NCBI GenBank assembly: GCA_019649035.1
Contig: BMAT01006761.1
Coordinates: 211,285 to 245,920 of the forward strand
Direction: 5' to 3'
From: Elysia marginata
Lineage: Eukaryota > Mollusca > Gastropoda > Plakobranchidae
Length of the DNA stretch: 34,636 nt
Positions 21,322 through 28,690 of the stretch are shown piece after piece; the stretch's first letter is position 1; each line of letters opens with the position of its first letter. Made by a program: the position numbers and the translations under genes. The notes under the pieces were generated by a model. It was given only the letters and a program-made list of their open reading frames with translations, was not told the DNA's origin and searched no databases.

Positions 21322-23583
21322 ATGATAATGATGATGATGATGATGATGAAGACAAGGACGAGAAGGAGGAAGAAAGAGAATGACGATGATCGCGTAGAAG
21401 GAATAAAAAAGACAGGAGAAAAAAGAGGAGGAGAGTAAAAAAGGAAAAGAAAAAGAATAATTCCGTTTGTTCAGTTTTATCCACATGGATTTTTTCTTCC
21501 GTGAACATGCTTTCAAAAACATCTCAAAGCAGTGCAAATCTAAGAATGCCCGCAGTGCAAGTACAACACGTTAAAAATGCTTCAGCCTAAATAGCAAGTT
21601 GATATACCCGCTAAAAGTTCACAAATATCAGAATTTATGAATACAAGTGGTGTTTTCGGCGGATGAATATCAGTTCAAGCACAATGTGATTATTAAATCA
21701 TGACGATTTTTTTTAATGTATTTCACTTGAATCTGTCCACATTCTTATCCTACATTCTCCCCCCTCCCCCCTTCAAGCTAAGGTATTACTATTATAATTC
21801 AATTTTACTTCTCTCGAATATTTCTGTTAACCTGAAAAAATGTACATAAATAAAATAGAATAATTTAACAATTTATATGATATATATCTTAGCGCCTTGC
21901 TTGTCAGACAGCTCATATATAATTCTATAAACCTGGTCTAGCAAAGATCCCTCGGTTCAGCACGAGTTCTCATCATGTTAAAAATTCATAATTTAGTGTC
22001 TTACTTGACTTGAAGAGCCTGACGGAGAGTAGGCCGGTGAACTCCAATTGCTGTTGTTGTTGTTGTTATTGTTGCTGAGATTCGTGTTGATGACCGGACC
22101 GTTGAAACAGTCATAGCCTCCACTGCCGCCCCTGGCAAGGTAAAAAATAACGGGTTGATTAAAAAAAAATACAAAACTTAATACACCTTTTAAATTTTTT
22201 TAACAAACAGATTAGGAATGTCTACAGGTAAAAATTATTTCTTCATAATGATATAGAAAAGCTTAATGAGACAGATAGGCTACCTTTGGTTTTACATTCA
22301 GATAGATTAGCGAGGAGAATAAGGCTAAGAAAGGGAGCAAGAGATTTAAAAACGTTACAGCCCGTCTTTGCCTTTGCTTTCTCAAAATCAGTAGCGCGGA
22401 CACACAGACTGCAGACCTACATAAATAGTTGACCAACACAAGCCTGGATAATTATGCCCTCCATAATTAACCACAATCTGCCTTGTACATTATTAAAAAC
22501 TTTAACCTAGCCGGAAACATGCAAGATAAAAAATAATGCATCGGATAAGGGGCCTCAAAACAAAGTCAAAACCATTAATATAATTAATAGTGGAGGGGTG
22601 GACCGGAGGCCCTACAACACCACTTTAATTCAAGCATCAACACCATTAATTAGCATAAAATGATCTGCAAAATATTCTTCCATTATTGCCGATTCAGAAA
22701 CACCAATTGACAGTTAGGCTATTATTTTCCACTAACGCTACATATTTAAAAGCCTGGCAAATATCGTATTTTGGCCCCCCTATCACACAGCTGTTTTCAT
22801 AATTTGGTGTTTAAATTTAAAGACAAAAACATGTTTGCCGTGTATCAAACTATAAGAAAAACTATTGAATAGTCCAAGCCTAAAATAGACACAAAGACTA
22901 TAAAGAGTACTAAAATTTGGTAAAAATTTAGTTACCTTCAAAGAAGAGGCTGTCTGATATAAAGGTCATCTAAGTTCGGAGCAAGTTTAAACGAACATTG
23001 CCAATGATTTAGACATGTTATCCCTTTAACATAAAAAAACTTCTTGAAATGCAAATTTATTCTTTAGTTCTATCCCGTAAATGTTTGACAAGACCACATT
23101 TTTTCACCCATCTAACATCTGCTTTAGTTATACCAGACATGGCTATGACAAGCGAAGCACCATAAACTTTACAACAGCAACAACAACAAAAAAGACAACA
23201 GTCACATGCTTGGCTTATGACCTATACTTCCAGTTTCAACGCAAGACTTGCCACAGTTTGTGGATACATGTATAAACAACGATCAACTTAAGCAGTGGAA
23301 TCGTCGCAGTCTCAATTTCTGAACACTCAACAGTATAGAGGAATGTTTTTAATGAAGCAAAATCTCCGGCTTTTATTTTTTTATTGCAGTGTGTAAAAGT
23401 TGACCTACATTTTTGGGTCAATTAAAAGAGCCAACCTGTTAAGTTTCCTTCAAGCAGATATATTTACGACTGAAACCCCCCTGCTAACTACATAAATTGC
23501 TTACGTTTAAGGTTTATATGAAAACAGAAAGATTACCCGAGCAGTGTCAGAAACTGGCTTTGTTCTGTTAGTACAACATTCAT
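4032..23583 (-). CDS. Zasp/Enigma-family PDZ-LIM protein (C-terminal part, three LIM domains), 12-exon model
   Basis: Joined model of 12 coding exons on the minus strand, 550 residues, ending with TAA at 4032-4034. Domain order: Gly/Ser/Asn linker (about 16-92), first Ser-Phe-Lys motif (about 120-133), ZM motif (about 186-203), Pro-rich and second Ser-Phe-Lys motif (about 230-290), Pro/Ala linker (304-370), LIM1 (376-428), LIM2 (437-487), LIM3 (496-548). The protein ends two residues after the last zinc ligand, as in Zasp. Family members cross-link alpha-actinin and other proteins at muscle Z-discs and integrin attachment sites, LIM domains being zinc-dependent protein-binding modules. Seen directly: exon borders, phases and zinc ligands. 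Inferred: muscle Z-disc role and Zasp52/ALP-1 orthology. The usual N-terminal PDZ domain is not in this window, so this is either the 3' part of a longer gene or a PDZ-less isoform. Some alternative exons may be missing from the model. Confidence 0.9.
5042..5315 (+). mobile_element. 5'-truncated non-LTR retrotransposon (LINE) 3' end
   Basis: Codes in one frame (5044-5304) for the C-terminal tail of a LINE reverse transcriptase ORF: TRQLAYYGHIRRHQSLQKSI, then a basic MEGKINRKRQRGRKRKSWLGN segment and ALNREEWRRTIAS, ending in TAA. The GHI..R...LQK.IMEGKI.GKR.RGR...SW pattern is common to this class of element. The 3' end is a (GGTAAA)n tail at about 5300-5318. A 9-bp direct repeat (aaggacagc) at 5033-5041 and 5316-5324 fits a target-site duplication. 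It is inserted antisense to the host gene inside intron 11. The clade is not determined. Confidence 0.8.
5530..5688. repeat. Three-copy minisatellite, unit about 52-53 bp
   Basis: Copies begin at about 5530, 5583 and 5635. Each runs from (ga/gg)tacaaaa-cagtttga through cgttggtc and ends in ctcatctctgtacctggct. Differences are a few substitutions and one-base indels. Open frames over it are artefacts of the repetition. Confidence 0.9.
5971..6285. repeat. Minisatellite, about 11 copies of a 28-bp unit
   Basis: Unit approximately tactgcaggtctatgttctt followed by acgactct. Early copies are nearly identical. Copies after about 6110 diverge and vary in length, with the last copies the most degenerate. 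Repeated-peptide open frames in this interval arise from the tandem structure and are not genes. Confidence 0.92.
8889..9004 (-). CDS. Exon 11: first half of LIM3
   Basis: Acceptor aatcttttccag and donor TCG|gtgggt bound 116 bases encoding WNAMFQTMCTGCEFPIEPGD and KWVEAMGKNFHSECFNCS. This gives ligands C496, C499, H518, C521 and C524 of LIM3. There is no ATG in this frame, so it is easy to miss in a simple open-frame scan. The sequence is a strong family match (WVEAxxxNxHSxCFNC). Confidence 0.95.
9005..9651 (-). other. Intron 10 with AT-rich tandem repeat next to the acceptor
   Basis: Separates exons 10 and 11. The stretch 9021-9127 holds four copies (starts about 9021, 9054, 9080, 9106) of a 21-23 bp unit, aataaattctggcactgcat then tt. 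It ends only about 17 bases from the splice acceptor. Confidence 0.85.
9021..9127. repeat. Four-copy AT-rich minisatellite
   Basis: Units at 9021-9043, 9054-9074, 9080-9101 and 9106-9127 share aataaattct..(g/t)(c/a)..cattt. A short (TA)n stretch separates the first two. Confidence 0.8.
9652..9772 (-). CDS. Exon 10: body of LIM2
   Basis: Acceptor cctttacag and donor G|gtgaga bound 121 bases encoding ECVNALGKSFHPSCFLCAQC and ending HIEDGKFYCEN. Ligands are H457, C460, C463, C466 and C484. The last ligand, D487, is assembled across the intron (G in this exon, AC in exon 11). The spacing C-x2-C-x16-H-x2-C-x2-C-x2-C-x17-C-x2-D is canonical. Confidence 0.95.
9773..10477 (-). other. Intron 9
   Basis: Lies between exons 9 and 10 of LIM2. 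Apart from a locally GC-richer block around 10262-10355 (see findings), nothing is recognisable. Confidence 0.85.
10478..10664 (-). CDS. Exon 9: most of LIM1 and start of LIM2
   Basis: Acceptor ttgttttacag and donor GGG|gtgagt bound 187 bases. It encodes GPFVTALGKCWCPDHFIC, then ANPQC, the LDIGFVEEGGYLYCERD core and the CDKC pair of LIM2. LIM1 ligands read C376, C379, C396, H399, C402, C407, C425, D428. Cys/His at the middle pair and the four-residue gap between C402 and C407 are, to my knowledge, the same as in insect Zasp LIM1. The intron right of it (10665-14839) splits LIM1. Confidence 0.95.
10665..14839 (-). other. Intron 8 (4.2 kb)
   Basis: Splits LIM1 between exons 8 and 9. Mostly AT-rich. 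The interval 13411-14094 contains short stretches resembling decayed coding sequence on the plus strand. No acceptable spliced exon of the host gene was seen. Confidence 0.85.
13411..14094 (+). pseudogene. Possible decayed transposon-derived coding fragments
   Basis: Two stretches look coding but broken. At 13411-13550 a Met-led basic segment (MARRQNFTVKQTLED) continues after a frameshift near 13455 as PFDDSNKEDSDATQLFTFLL. At 13927-14094 an open frame reads VCPEKIDIIQHFIYKCNSNQ and then QLWEELEDKITAPAGEKQDR before a stop. The acidic/basic start recalls the N-terminus of piggyBac-type transposases and the second part recalls retroelement gag-like text, but neither match is firm. Confidence 0.25.
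14840..15083 (-). CDS. Exon 8: Pro/Ala linker and start of LIM1
   Basis: Acceptor ccaccccacag and donor AG|gtcaga bound 244 bases, 80 full codons. It encodes a Pro/Ala/Thr-rich linker (PTVNKFSPAPSMTPPAPVGK onward), then RIPVCSGCNMPI, which supplies the first CxxC zinc pair of LIM1. The split Arg codon is completed in exon 9 to give the family-typical IRGPF junction. It is GC-richer than the surrounding introns. Confidence 0.92.
15084..16631 (-). other. Introns 6 and 7 around the microexon
   Basis: Intron 7 is 15084-15488 and intron 6 is 15524-16631. They contain an (AAC)n run near 15850-15870 and nothing else recognisable. Confidence 0.8.
15489..15523 (-). CDS. Exon 7: 35-bp microexon
   Basis: Between acceptor tgtttatttcag and a consensus donor A|gtaagt lie 35 bases. 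They encode GPNSPASAPMF, with split codons at both ends (Ser on the left, Lys on the right). Frame and composition match the Pro/Ala/Ser linker of exon 8, and both splice sites are strong, so I accept it despite its size. Confidence 0.8.
16632..16841 (-). CDS. Exon 6: Pro run and second Ser-Phe-Lys segment
   Basis: Acceptor gcaaaatag and donor AG|gtcagc bound 210 bases. It encodes an acidic/Pro segment with PLPPPPPPLDSSEYDEQG, then RYIPSQTFMAVQEEV and HSRTFKMLQQQLT. The second part repeats the S-(K/R)-(S/T)-F-K-x-L pattern of exon 4. Exon length is an exact multiple of three and both borders are phase 2, so it could be skipped without a frameshift. The six-proline run could bind SH3, EVH1 or profilin-type partners, which is inference. 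Confidence 0.88.
16842..17859 (-). other. Intron 5
   Basis: Between exons 5 and 6. It contains a 105-codon open frame on the minus strand (17523-17840) starting 20 bases after the exon 5 donor, with no recognised domain and no in-frame connection to exon 5 (read-through meets TAA after four codons). Confidence 0.8.
17860..18112 (-). CDS. Exon 5: ZM (Zasp-like) motif exon
   Basis: Acceptor gttatttcag and donor AG|gtcagg bound 253 bases (83 full codons). After a Ser/Pro-rich stretch it encodes VSQRYNNPIGLYSNEN (about residues 188-203), a close match to the ZM motif (consensus around YNxPxxLYSxxN). In ALP/ZASP proteins this motif helps bind the alpha-actinin rod. The exon ends DKDD plus AG, completed to Ser by exon 6. 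This motif is the strongest evidence outside the LIM domains for the Zasp family. Confidence 0.92.
18113..19549 (-). other. Intron 4
   Basis: AT-rich. Several 70-80 codon open frames near exon 5 lack splice continuity and family resemblance. Nothing further seen. Confidence 0.8.
19550..19680 (-). CDS. Exon 4: first Ser-Phe-Lys (DUF4749-like) segment
   Basis: Acceptor ttttctgtag and donor G|gtatga bound 131 bases, 43 full codons. It encodes QPKSVPDFQYAAEKYSER and then an acidic stretch and SKSFKFLASAMEEGR. The S-(K/R)-(S/T)-F-K-x-L pattern preceded by acidic and helical sequence is typical of the DUF4749 region found between PDZ and LIM domains in ALP/Enigma proteins. The family assignment rests on pattern recognition, not a search. 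Confidence 0.85.
19681..20988 (-). other. Intron 3
   Basis: AT-rich, with homopolymer A/T runs. No exon or element recognised. Confidence 0.8.
20989..21092 (-). CDS. Exon 3: Ser/Ala/Pro-rich linker
   Basis: Bounded by acceptor tctactgccag and donor AG|gtcagt. It has 34 codons beginning NFNSAARPFGHASPAPRSNY and ends with AG, which forms Ser with the first T of exon 4. The segment ARPFG(A/H)SAP/ASPAP recurs in exon 8 (ARPFGASAPPKP), suggesting a repeated linker element. The open frame right of it that runs into the trinucleotide tract is in another frame and is not used. Confidence 0.8.
21093..22004 (-). other. Intron 2
   Basis: Holds the trinucleotide tract at 21202-21352 and, beside it (about 21353-21455), a purine-rich stretch that is pyrimidine-rich on the coding strand. 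The rest is AT-rich with no recognised content. Confidence 0.8.
21202..21352. repeat. Compound trinucleotide microsatellite (GGT/GAT/GCT)
   Basis: A short GTG run passes into a long GAT run (to about 21274), a GCT run (about 21278-21302), then a second GAT run with one interruption. Open frames across it give poly-Asp, poly-Met, poly-His or poly-Ser with Ala/Gln/Leu blocks, purely from the repeat. It sits in intron 2, about 110 bases before the exon 3 acceptor on the coding strand. Confidence 0.97.
22005..22131 (-). CDS. Exon 2: Gly/Ser/Asn-rich linker
   Basis: Acceptor ccttgccag and donor CAA|gtaaga bound a 127-base exon (one base plus 42 codons). It encodes a flexible linker containing NGPVINTNL, then a run of seven Asn that comes from an AAC/AAT tract, then a Ser/Pro-rich stretch. 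It ends in phase 0 and joins exon 3 directly. No domain is recognised. The Asn run is probably length-variable because it is an imperfect trinucleotide repeat. Confidence 0.78.
22132..23536 (-). other. Intron 1 (in this model)
   Basis: Between candidate exon 1 and exon 2. No repeat or exon recognised. Confidence 0.5.
23537..23583 (-). CDS. Candidate first coding exon (exon 1), 15 residues plus two bases
   Basis: An ATG at 23583-23581 with A at -3 opens a 15-residue reading frame, MNVVLTEQSQFLTLL, ending in GG followed by a GT donor (gtaatc). The two leftover bases complete a Gly codon with the single leading G of exon 2, so the phase fits. There is no conserved domain. It could be the start of a short isoform from an internal promoter. 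It could also be an internal exon, because a weak acceptor (taacag) lies 12 bases before the ATG and the frame stays open through it. The support is splice phase and start context only. Confidence 0.45.
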
Positions 23584-24115
23584 GATGGCAACTACTGTTA
23601 ACGAGCATTCACAATAATTTTAATGACTGGTATCAGAAGGACAGGTGGCGGATCGATCTTACACCACAGTGTATTCGTGTGGTGATTCACGATATCAACA
23701 CGGTGGCTGCCGCTAAAAAATGTGGGTATTCTGTCGTTTAAATAATAATAGCTGATGAAAAGATAGTTTTCTCTTTCCGGTGAGTGTGTGTGTGTGGTTG
23801 GATCTGAATTATCGTAACCTATATAGGCAATAACGATTTACGATTTTTTTATTGATTGTATTCAATATCGGTACCTTGTGACTAACAATTTGTATGGCAT
23901 CGGCCCGTTTCAACGCTTGAATTGATTAGACCTGCAATAGTTTACAGTCAAGAAAGACATGAATTTAGCCGATTCGTTCAAATTTTGAACGAACAAGTGT
24001 TCACCAAATGTCTACAACGTATAGTGATATAAAAAAGAATTCGATTTTATAGCACACAACAAAAGTAAAGAGGAGGAAATTAATTCTCAATTCTGAATCC
24101 ACCTTTGTTGTTCTT

Positions 24116-24167
24116 GAGAAGGTAGCCCAAAAGACAACCTTGAAAAGGTACCCCAAAAGACAACCTT
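24116..24167. repeat. 26-bp tandem duplication
   Basis: Units 24116-24141 and 24142-24167 differ at two positions. The shared core is ccaaaagacaacctt. Confidence 0.9.
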
Positions 24168-26287
24168 TAATCACCTAGATTGGGAACTGTGGGAGAGAGA
24201 GAGGAGGGAGTGGGGAGAGAGAGAAAGGGAAAGCTAGAGGCTTACAAAGATACCAAGCAAGCTGGCAGATTGTAAAGGATTAAAAAGTTTATAACATTAG
24301 CCGGGCAGTAGGGGGGGGGGAGGAGTGACAATAAAATATTTTACTTAGAGTCTGGGTGGAGCATTCCTTTTCCTGCTTTTTTTCTGTAGAAGCTTGAGTG
24401 CAGCTATATACATCATAGACGATAATAGCGTGAAGAACGCCAAAATCTCTTACTCATTAGAAGTCCTGGTACTCATCATTTTCCCATTATAAAACAAACA
24501 AAGGGTAGGGGAAAAAAAAATACTGGTAGATCTTGTTAATTTTTCTAAATGGTTAAGTCTGATGACTATTACGCTAGGTCTAACAGGTGTCTTTTTACAA
24601 TACACTAAGAATGTATTTTTTATCAATGTCTCAATGACGCACACACAGCAAAGACTGTTCTTAGTTAAACTTCGCTAAAAACTTTGATCCGCCCGAAGTG
24701 AAACTGTTAAGGCCTTAAATTTCAAAAGCATGTAATAATCAATATTATTTTCATCACTGCGTTCAAGTAGCCACTGAACAGAGATAATCATTAGCCGAAC
24801 ATTTCTCTGCCCCTTCTTCCTCTTTTCCAGTTTTTATTTCTCAAACCTTGTGGTTTACCTATAAGTCTACGCTATCCAGCGGCAGGCAGGAAAAAATAAT
24901 CTGAATAGCTCATCATTAACTGCGAACACACCTACAGATCTAGATATCTAGAACGAATTCTGGATAAGCTAAAGGACGCGGAAACCATCCAGAAGAAATG
25001 ATTTGCGAACTCGTACATTGACCATCACCAAGCACACAACCACAAGTTACCTACACAAGGCCCCCAGCCTGAAGTTGCCGGCCTCTAAGAACACAGAACA
25101 TGCAAGCTATTTTCTTTACCTGACTTTAGCTAGCTGGAAATTGGCCAGCTCCACCTTGGTTCAACCAGAGAAATACGACGTTTACAATGCCTGTCGCCTA
25201 AGTTAGTGCACGTACACTACTCAAATGTTATCTTGTGTGTTTGAAGATGCAGAGGAACTTGATCAGACCATTTGCGGGTTATCTAAGACTTTACATGGCA
25301 AACAGAAACCCAGGCGTTAGCATCATTAATACAAACCAAGTTTGTTATGTTGTGAGCTGAACAAACTAACGACTCTAGACATTGAAGAAAGGCTGACCAT
25401 TATATTTTATCACACAGTTAAGATGCGGTCAGTAGGCTAAAAATGTATGAGTAAATCGTGCACAAATTTAAAATACCGAGAAGGTTTTTCTAAAATAAAC
25501 TACATGTACTTAGTCTTTAATTTCAAAACGCTTCTTGGTATCATATTCGTTGGTTTTATATCTTTTTTAAAAAATGTAACTTTTGCAACTCATATGCCGC
25601 AGAGATCCTTGAGAGAACACTGAAATAGCGTACAATGAATTGAAAAAAGTATTGACAGCTTGGGGTATAGGAGATGTGAAAGAAAACAATAAGTCTGTCT
25701 TGGTAAAAAATAAAGCGAGACAGTCGAGAGCCTATTATAATTTTATGACGGGTGTGAGATACTGAATTAAACCTTTCCGCGATACTATTGACATTACCTT
25801 TGTTTGCTTGTTCAATGAATGCCTATCCCGATATAGCAATAACTTCATGAACTGTACATCTTGCTTTCTTTTCCACTAATCAGATTAATTATTGATCTTT
25901 CGGCTCACACAATCCGAGTCAAGATTTATTGGCCGATTTCACTTTCATTGAGGACGGATTGAGGGCAGGGTTTTAAAACAGACTCAGATGTTTTAAAAGC
26001 GAGTCACGCATCCTTATCACCATCTTCAACATTCCTAGCTCATTACGAGTTGACATTCCTAGTGCTGACAGCAACAGTTGCAACTCGACTCGCATGCTGC
26101 ACGATGACATCACAAGCAGCAACAACAATAACAGTGCACCAGTTTGTCCCAGATGAGAACAAAGAGGGACGTTTACAGTGTACTACGCCATGTGACGGGT
26201 GAGGAGTGCATGTTGCACAGATAGACGAGCTACCGCGGCCATAAAGGGAAATATTTGAAGTTTAATCTCAGCTTCGTAGGAATGCTC

Positions 26288-26345
26288 CTTCTCTCTCTCT
26301 GTCTGTCTGTCTGTCTGTCTGTCTCTTTCTCTCTCTCTCCCTCCT
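26288..26345. repeat. (CT)n/(CTGT)n microsatellite
   Basis: A CT run, then about six CTGT units, then more CT-rich sequence. Pyrimidine-rich text continues to about 26395. Confidence 0.95.
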
Positions 26346-27399
26346 CTCTTTCCTCTCCCCTCCTCTCTATGTATCTACCTATCTCTATCACATTCTCTAT
26401 GTAGCTTACATAATTATAAGAAGATGAGACTTCAAACGTTTAATGCTCTATGAAAGAAGTCTTTAGCGATAACGGTTTTTGCGACGACGAGGAAGTCAAT
26501 CAAATAAGCCGTGAAAACATGGCTCAAAACCTCACGCGTTTAACGAAGCGGACGTAAGTCGCCTTACTAGTAAAGGATGGACAGAGGCAATCCAAAAGGT
26601 GAAGCCTATATTGAAAGGTAGTTATTGAACCCTCTAACACATGGTTTTTTAAGATATATACTAGCCATATCATAGATCTTTTTTTTATCTTGCATTATTT
26701 TTAGACTCGCGTCCAAACTGAAACTGGAAAGAGAACATGTTCTCGTTTGCCAGGTCTAATTGGCACCATCAATAGATTTGTAACTATTATACTACCCAGA
26801 GGTTCAATTGATCGGACGATCACGAAAGCTCTGCGGAAGCTCTGAATATTTGTGAACATATCGATGCAGTTTGGGTTATTCAAAACCACAGCCTCACTAT
26901 TTCACAAAAAATTTGAATGCGGCTTTCAAAGAATCAAACACATTTTTTTTCTTTGGGGGGGTGGGGGTGGGGGGCATCAATTTACCCCACAGGAAGTTAA
27001 CGACTTTGTTTGTAAGGAGCTATAAAGTACGGAATGCTACCCGTGCCAAGTGCAAAGTACTGCCGACCACATGACTCTGATGACTCCAGGTAGTGTACAA
27101 CACATCTGACCCCCTCCTCTCTGACCCTAAATACTGAGGCCATGACCTCACCCGACGCCACATCTTGATTGGATTACCTGACCTGTCCGAATTTTATCAT
27201 AGTCTGTGTGTGTGAGTGTCTAGATGTAACCTTTGAGGCAGGGTATCTTTCATGAGCGCATTCTGTCAGCAGCAACACAATGGAAGTCGATCTGTAATCA
27301 TACCAGCTGGTATCTACGGTAAGTTGCCAGAGAACCTCATAATGAAGATGGTCCAAGCAATACATAATAGTGTCTTGCTGTGGATATAATTCTTACCTC

Positions 27400-27665
27400 C
27401 GGGGTGGCGAGTGGCGCTATCGGTAGGGCGGTTGGCCGATATCAGGGGGGGGGGTCCAGGGTTCGATTCTCAGTTCAGGAAAAACTGCACGTGCTTTCCT
27501 TTGCAAAGACAGCAAAGTTAATAAGTTTCTGAATACTCGGCGAAAGTTAAGGCGGCGAAGAAAGCAATGACAACCTACCTCATTATGCCGCTTGTCTACA
27601 AAGAGTAAAGATTCTGCTCCTACTGTTACAGTAGTTCCCTGACGCACATGCCAAGTATGGCAAAC
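27400..27665 (+). mobile_element. tRNA-derived SINE-like element
   Basis: The 5' part reads like a degenerate tRNA gene. An A-box-like tggcgctatcgg lies at 27412-27423 and a B-box match ggttcgattct at 27460-27470, about 37 bases after the end of the A box. A G9-10 run lies between them. A non-tRNA body follows. The right end is approximate, and I found no clear target-site duplication, so the limits are uncertain. Confidence 0.65.
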
Positions 27666-28508
27666 TTTAGTTATACCTAACAAATGTAAGGCTTGAAAGT
27701 TTTGACGCAGGCTTACTAATGAGTTGGTATCTGTTCACATCTTGTTTAATTGTTAGTAGAATATTAAAACCTTCGAGACTCCCATGTATAACCAACAAGT
27801 TTAAAGCAGAGCGTATATTAATAAATATCAGGCGTTTGAGGATACAAACTTGAAGTCTTGATGGAACAAATCTTATTTGATCAAGCATTTGCAAAAACAG
27901 TATACAAAGGCTTTAGCTTTACTACGAGGTCAAAGGCATCGTTTGTTCTTGAAAAGAAACAACTCTGACATGTGAATCTCCTTGCGTATCCCTCTTATCA
28001 ACTTTCACCGCAACATGCCTTCTATGGTCTTGCACAAAAAAGGGGAAAAATGAAATCACTCCTGGATGGAGATGAGGAATGTTGAATCGTTTAAGTAGTT
28101 CAACCGTAAATTCTCTCGAAACCTATGTGCAAGCAGATGCATGCGTGTAAAAAACGAAAGGGATATTAACAGAACGTTCCAGGAATCATGCAAGGAACAA
28201 AATATCTTCCAGCTTTGGCTAACCCTAAGGCTATTCTAGGAAAAAAAACGAATTTATTAGTAAGCTAAGAACACCCTCCCCCTTTCTTTTCTCCTCAAGA
28301 CAAAAGTTGAAACATGAGGTCTATTAGTTAGCCATGAAATTGCAAATTGACACGTCATAAAATTTATACAGCTTGTAAAATAATGTATTTTATTTGTTCG
28401 CAGCACTCAACCTGAGCCGCTCAAATGTCAGGAAACTCGTGAGATTAGTTATTTAGGACAGCGTGCATTAAATAAGCCGCAAGTCATGGATACAATCTAG
28501 TTGATAGT

Positions 28509-28553
28509 AAATAATAACAACAATAAATATAATAATATTAAGTATTATAATAG

Positions 28554-28604
<51 letters not shown>

Positions 28605-28690
28605 TAATAATGGCAACAACAACCACTATTTATAGAGCGCCTATTCAAAGTAGCCAAACAATTCAGAAGAACCCATTACCATCGTTGACA
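28509..28690 (-). repeat. (ATT)n-tailed dispersed repeat fragment
   Basis: On the minus strand a short body ends in gcgctctataaatagtggtt, followed by an (ATT)n run of more than 60 bases. The same motif plus (ATT)n tail occurs on the plus strand at 34590-34636. This is typical of a retroposon 3' end. Confidence 0.6.

Larger units (their letters stand above)
23584..27399. other. Upstream region or long intron, no gene seen
   Basis: Either promoter and upstream flank of the short isoform or an intron of a longer one. It contains a 26-bp tandem duplication (24116-24167), a GA-rich run (about 24190-24240), a CT/CTGT microsatellite (about 26290-26345) and a G-run block (26955-26975). No PDZ exon was recognised on either strand. 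Confidence 0.6.

Noticed and set aside
21141..21537. Open frames encoding poly-Asp, poly-His, poly-Ser or poly-Met proteins
   Set aside because: They are translations of a trinucleotide microsatellite in all frames inside an intron, with no surrounding gene structure.
23660..23690. Short inverted repeat caccaca...tgtggtg as a regulatory hairpin
   Set aside because: Only seven paired bases, expected by chance in a window of this size.
25003..25206. Plus-strand 67-codon open frame
   Set aside because: No domain, no splice context and a composition explained by chance.
28500..28620. CRISPR-like or regularly spaced repeats
   Set aside because: Simple (ATA)n microsatellite without unique spacers. 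The window is a eukaryotic genome.
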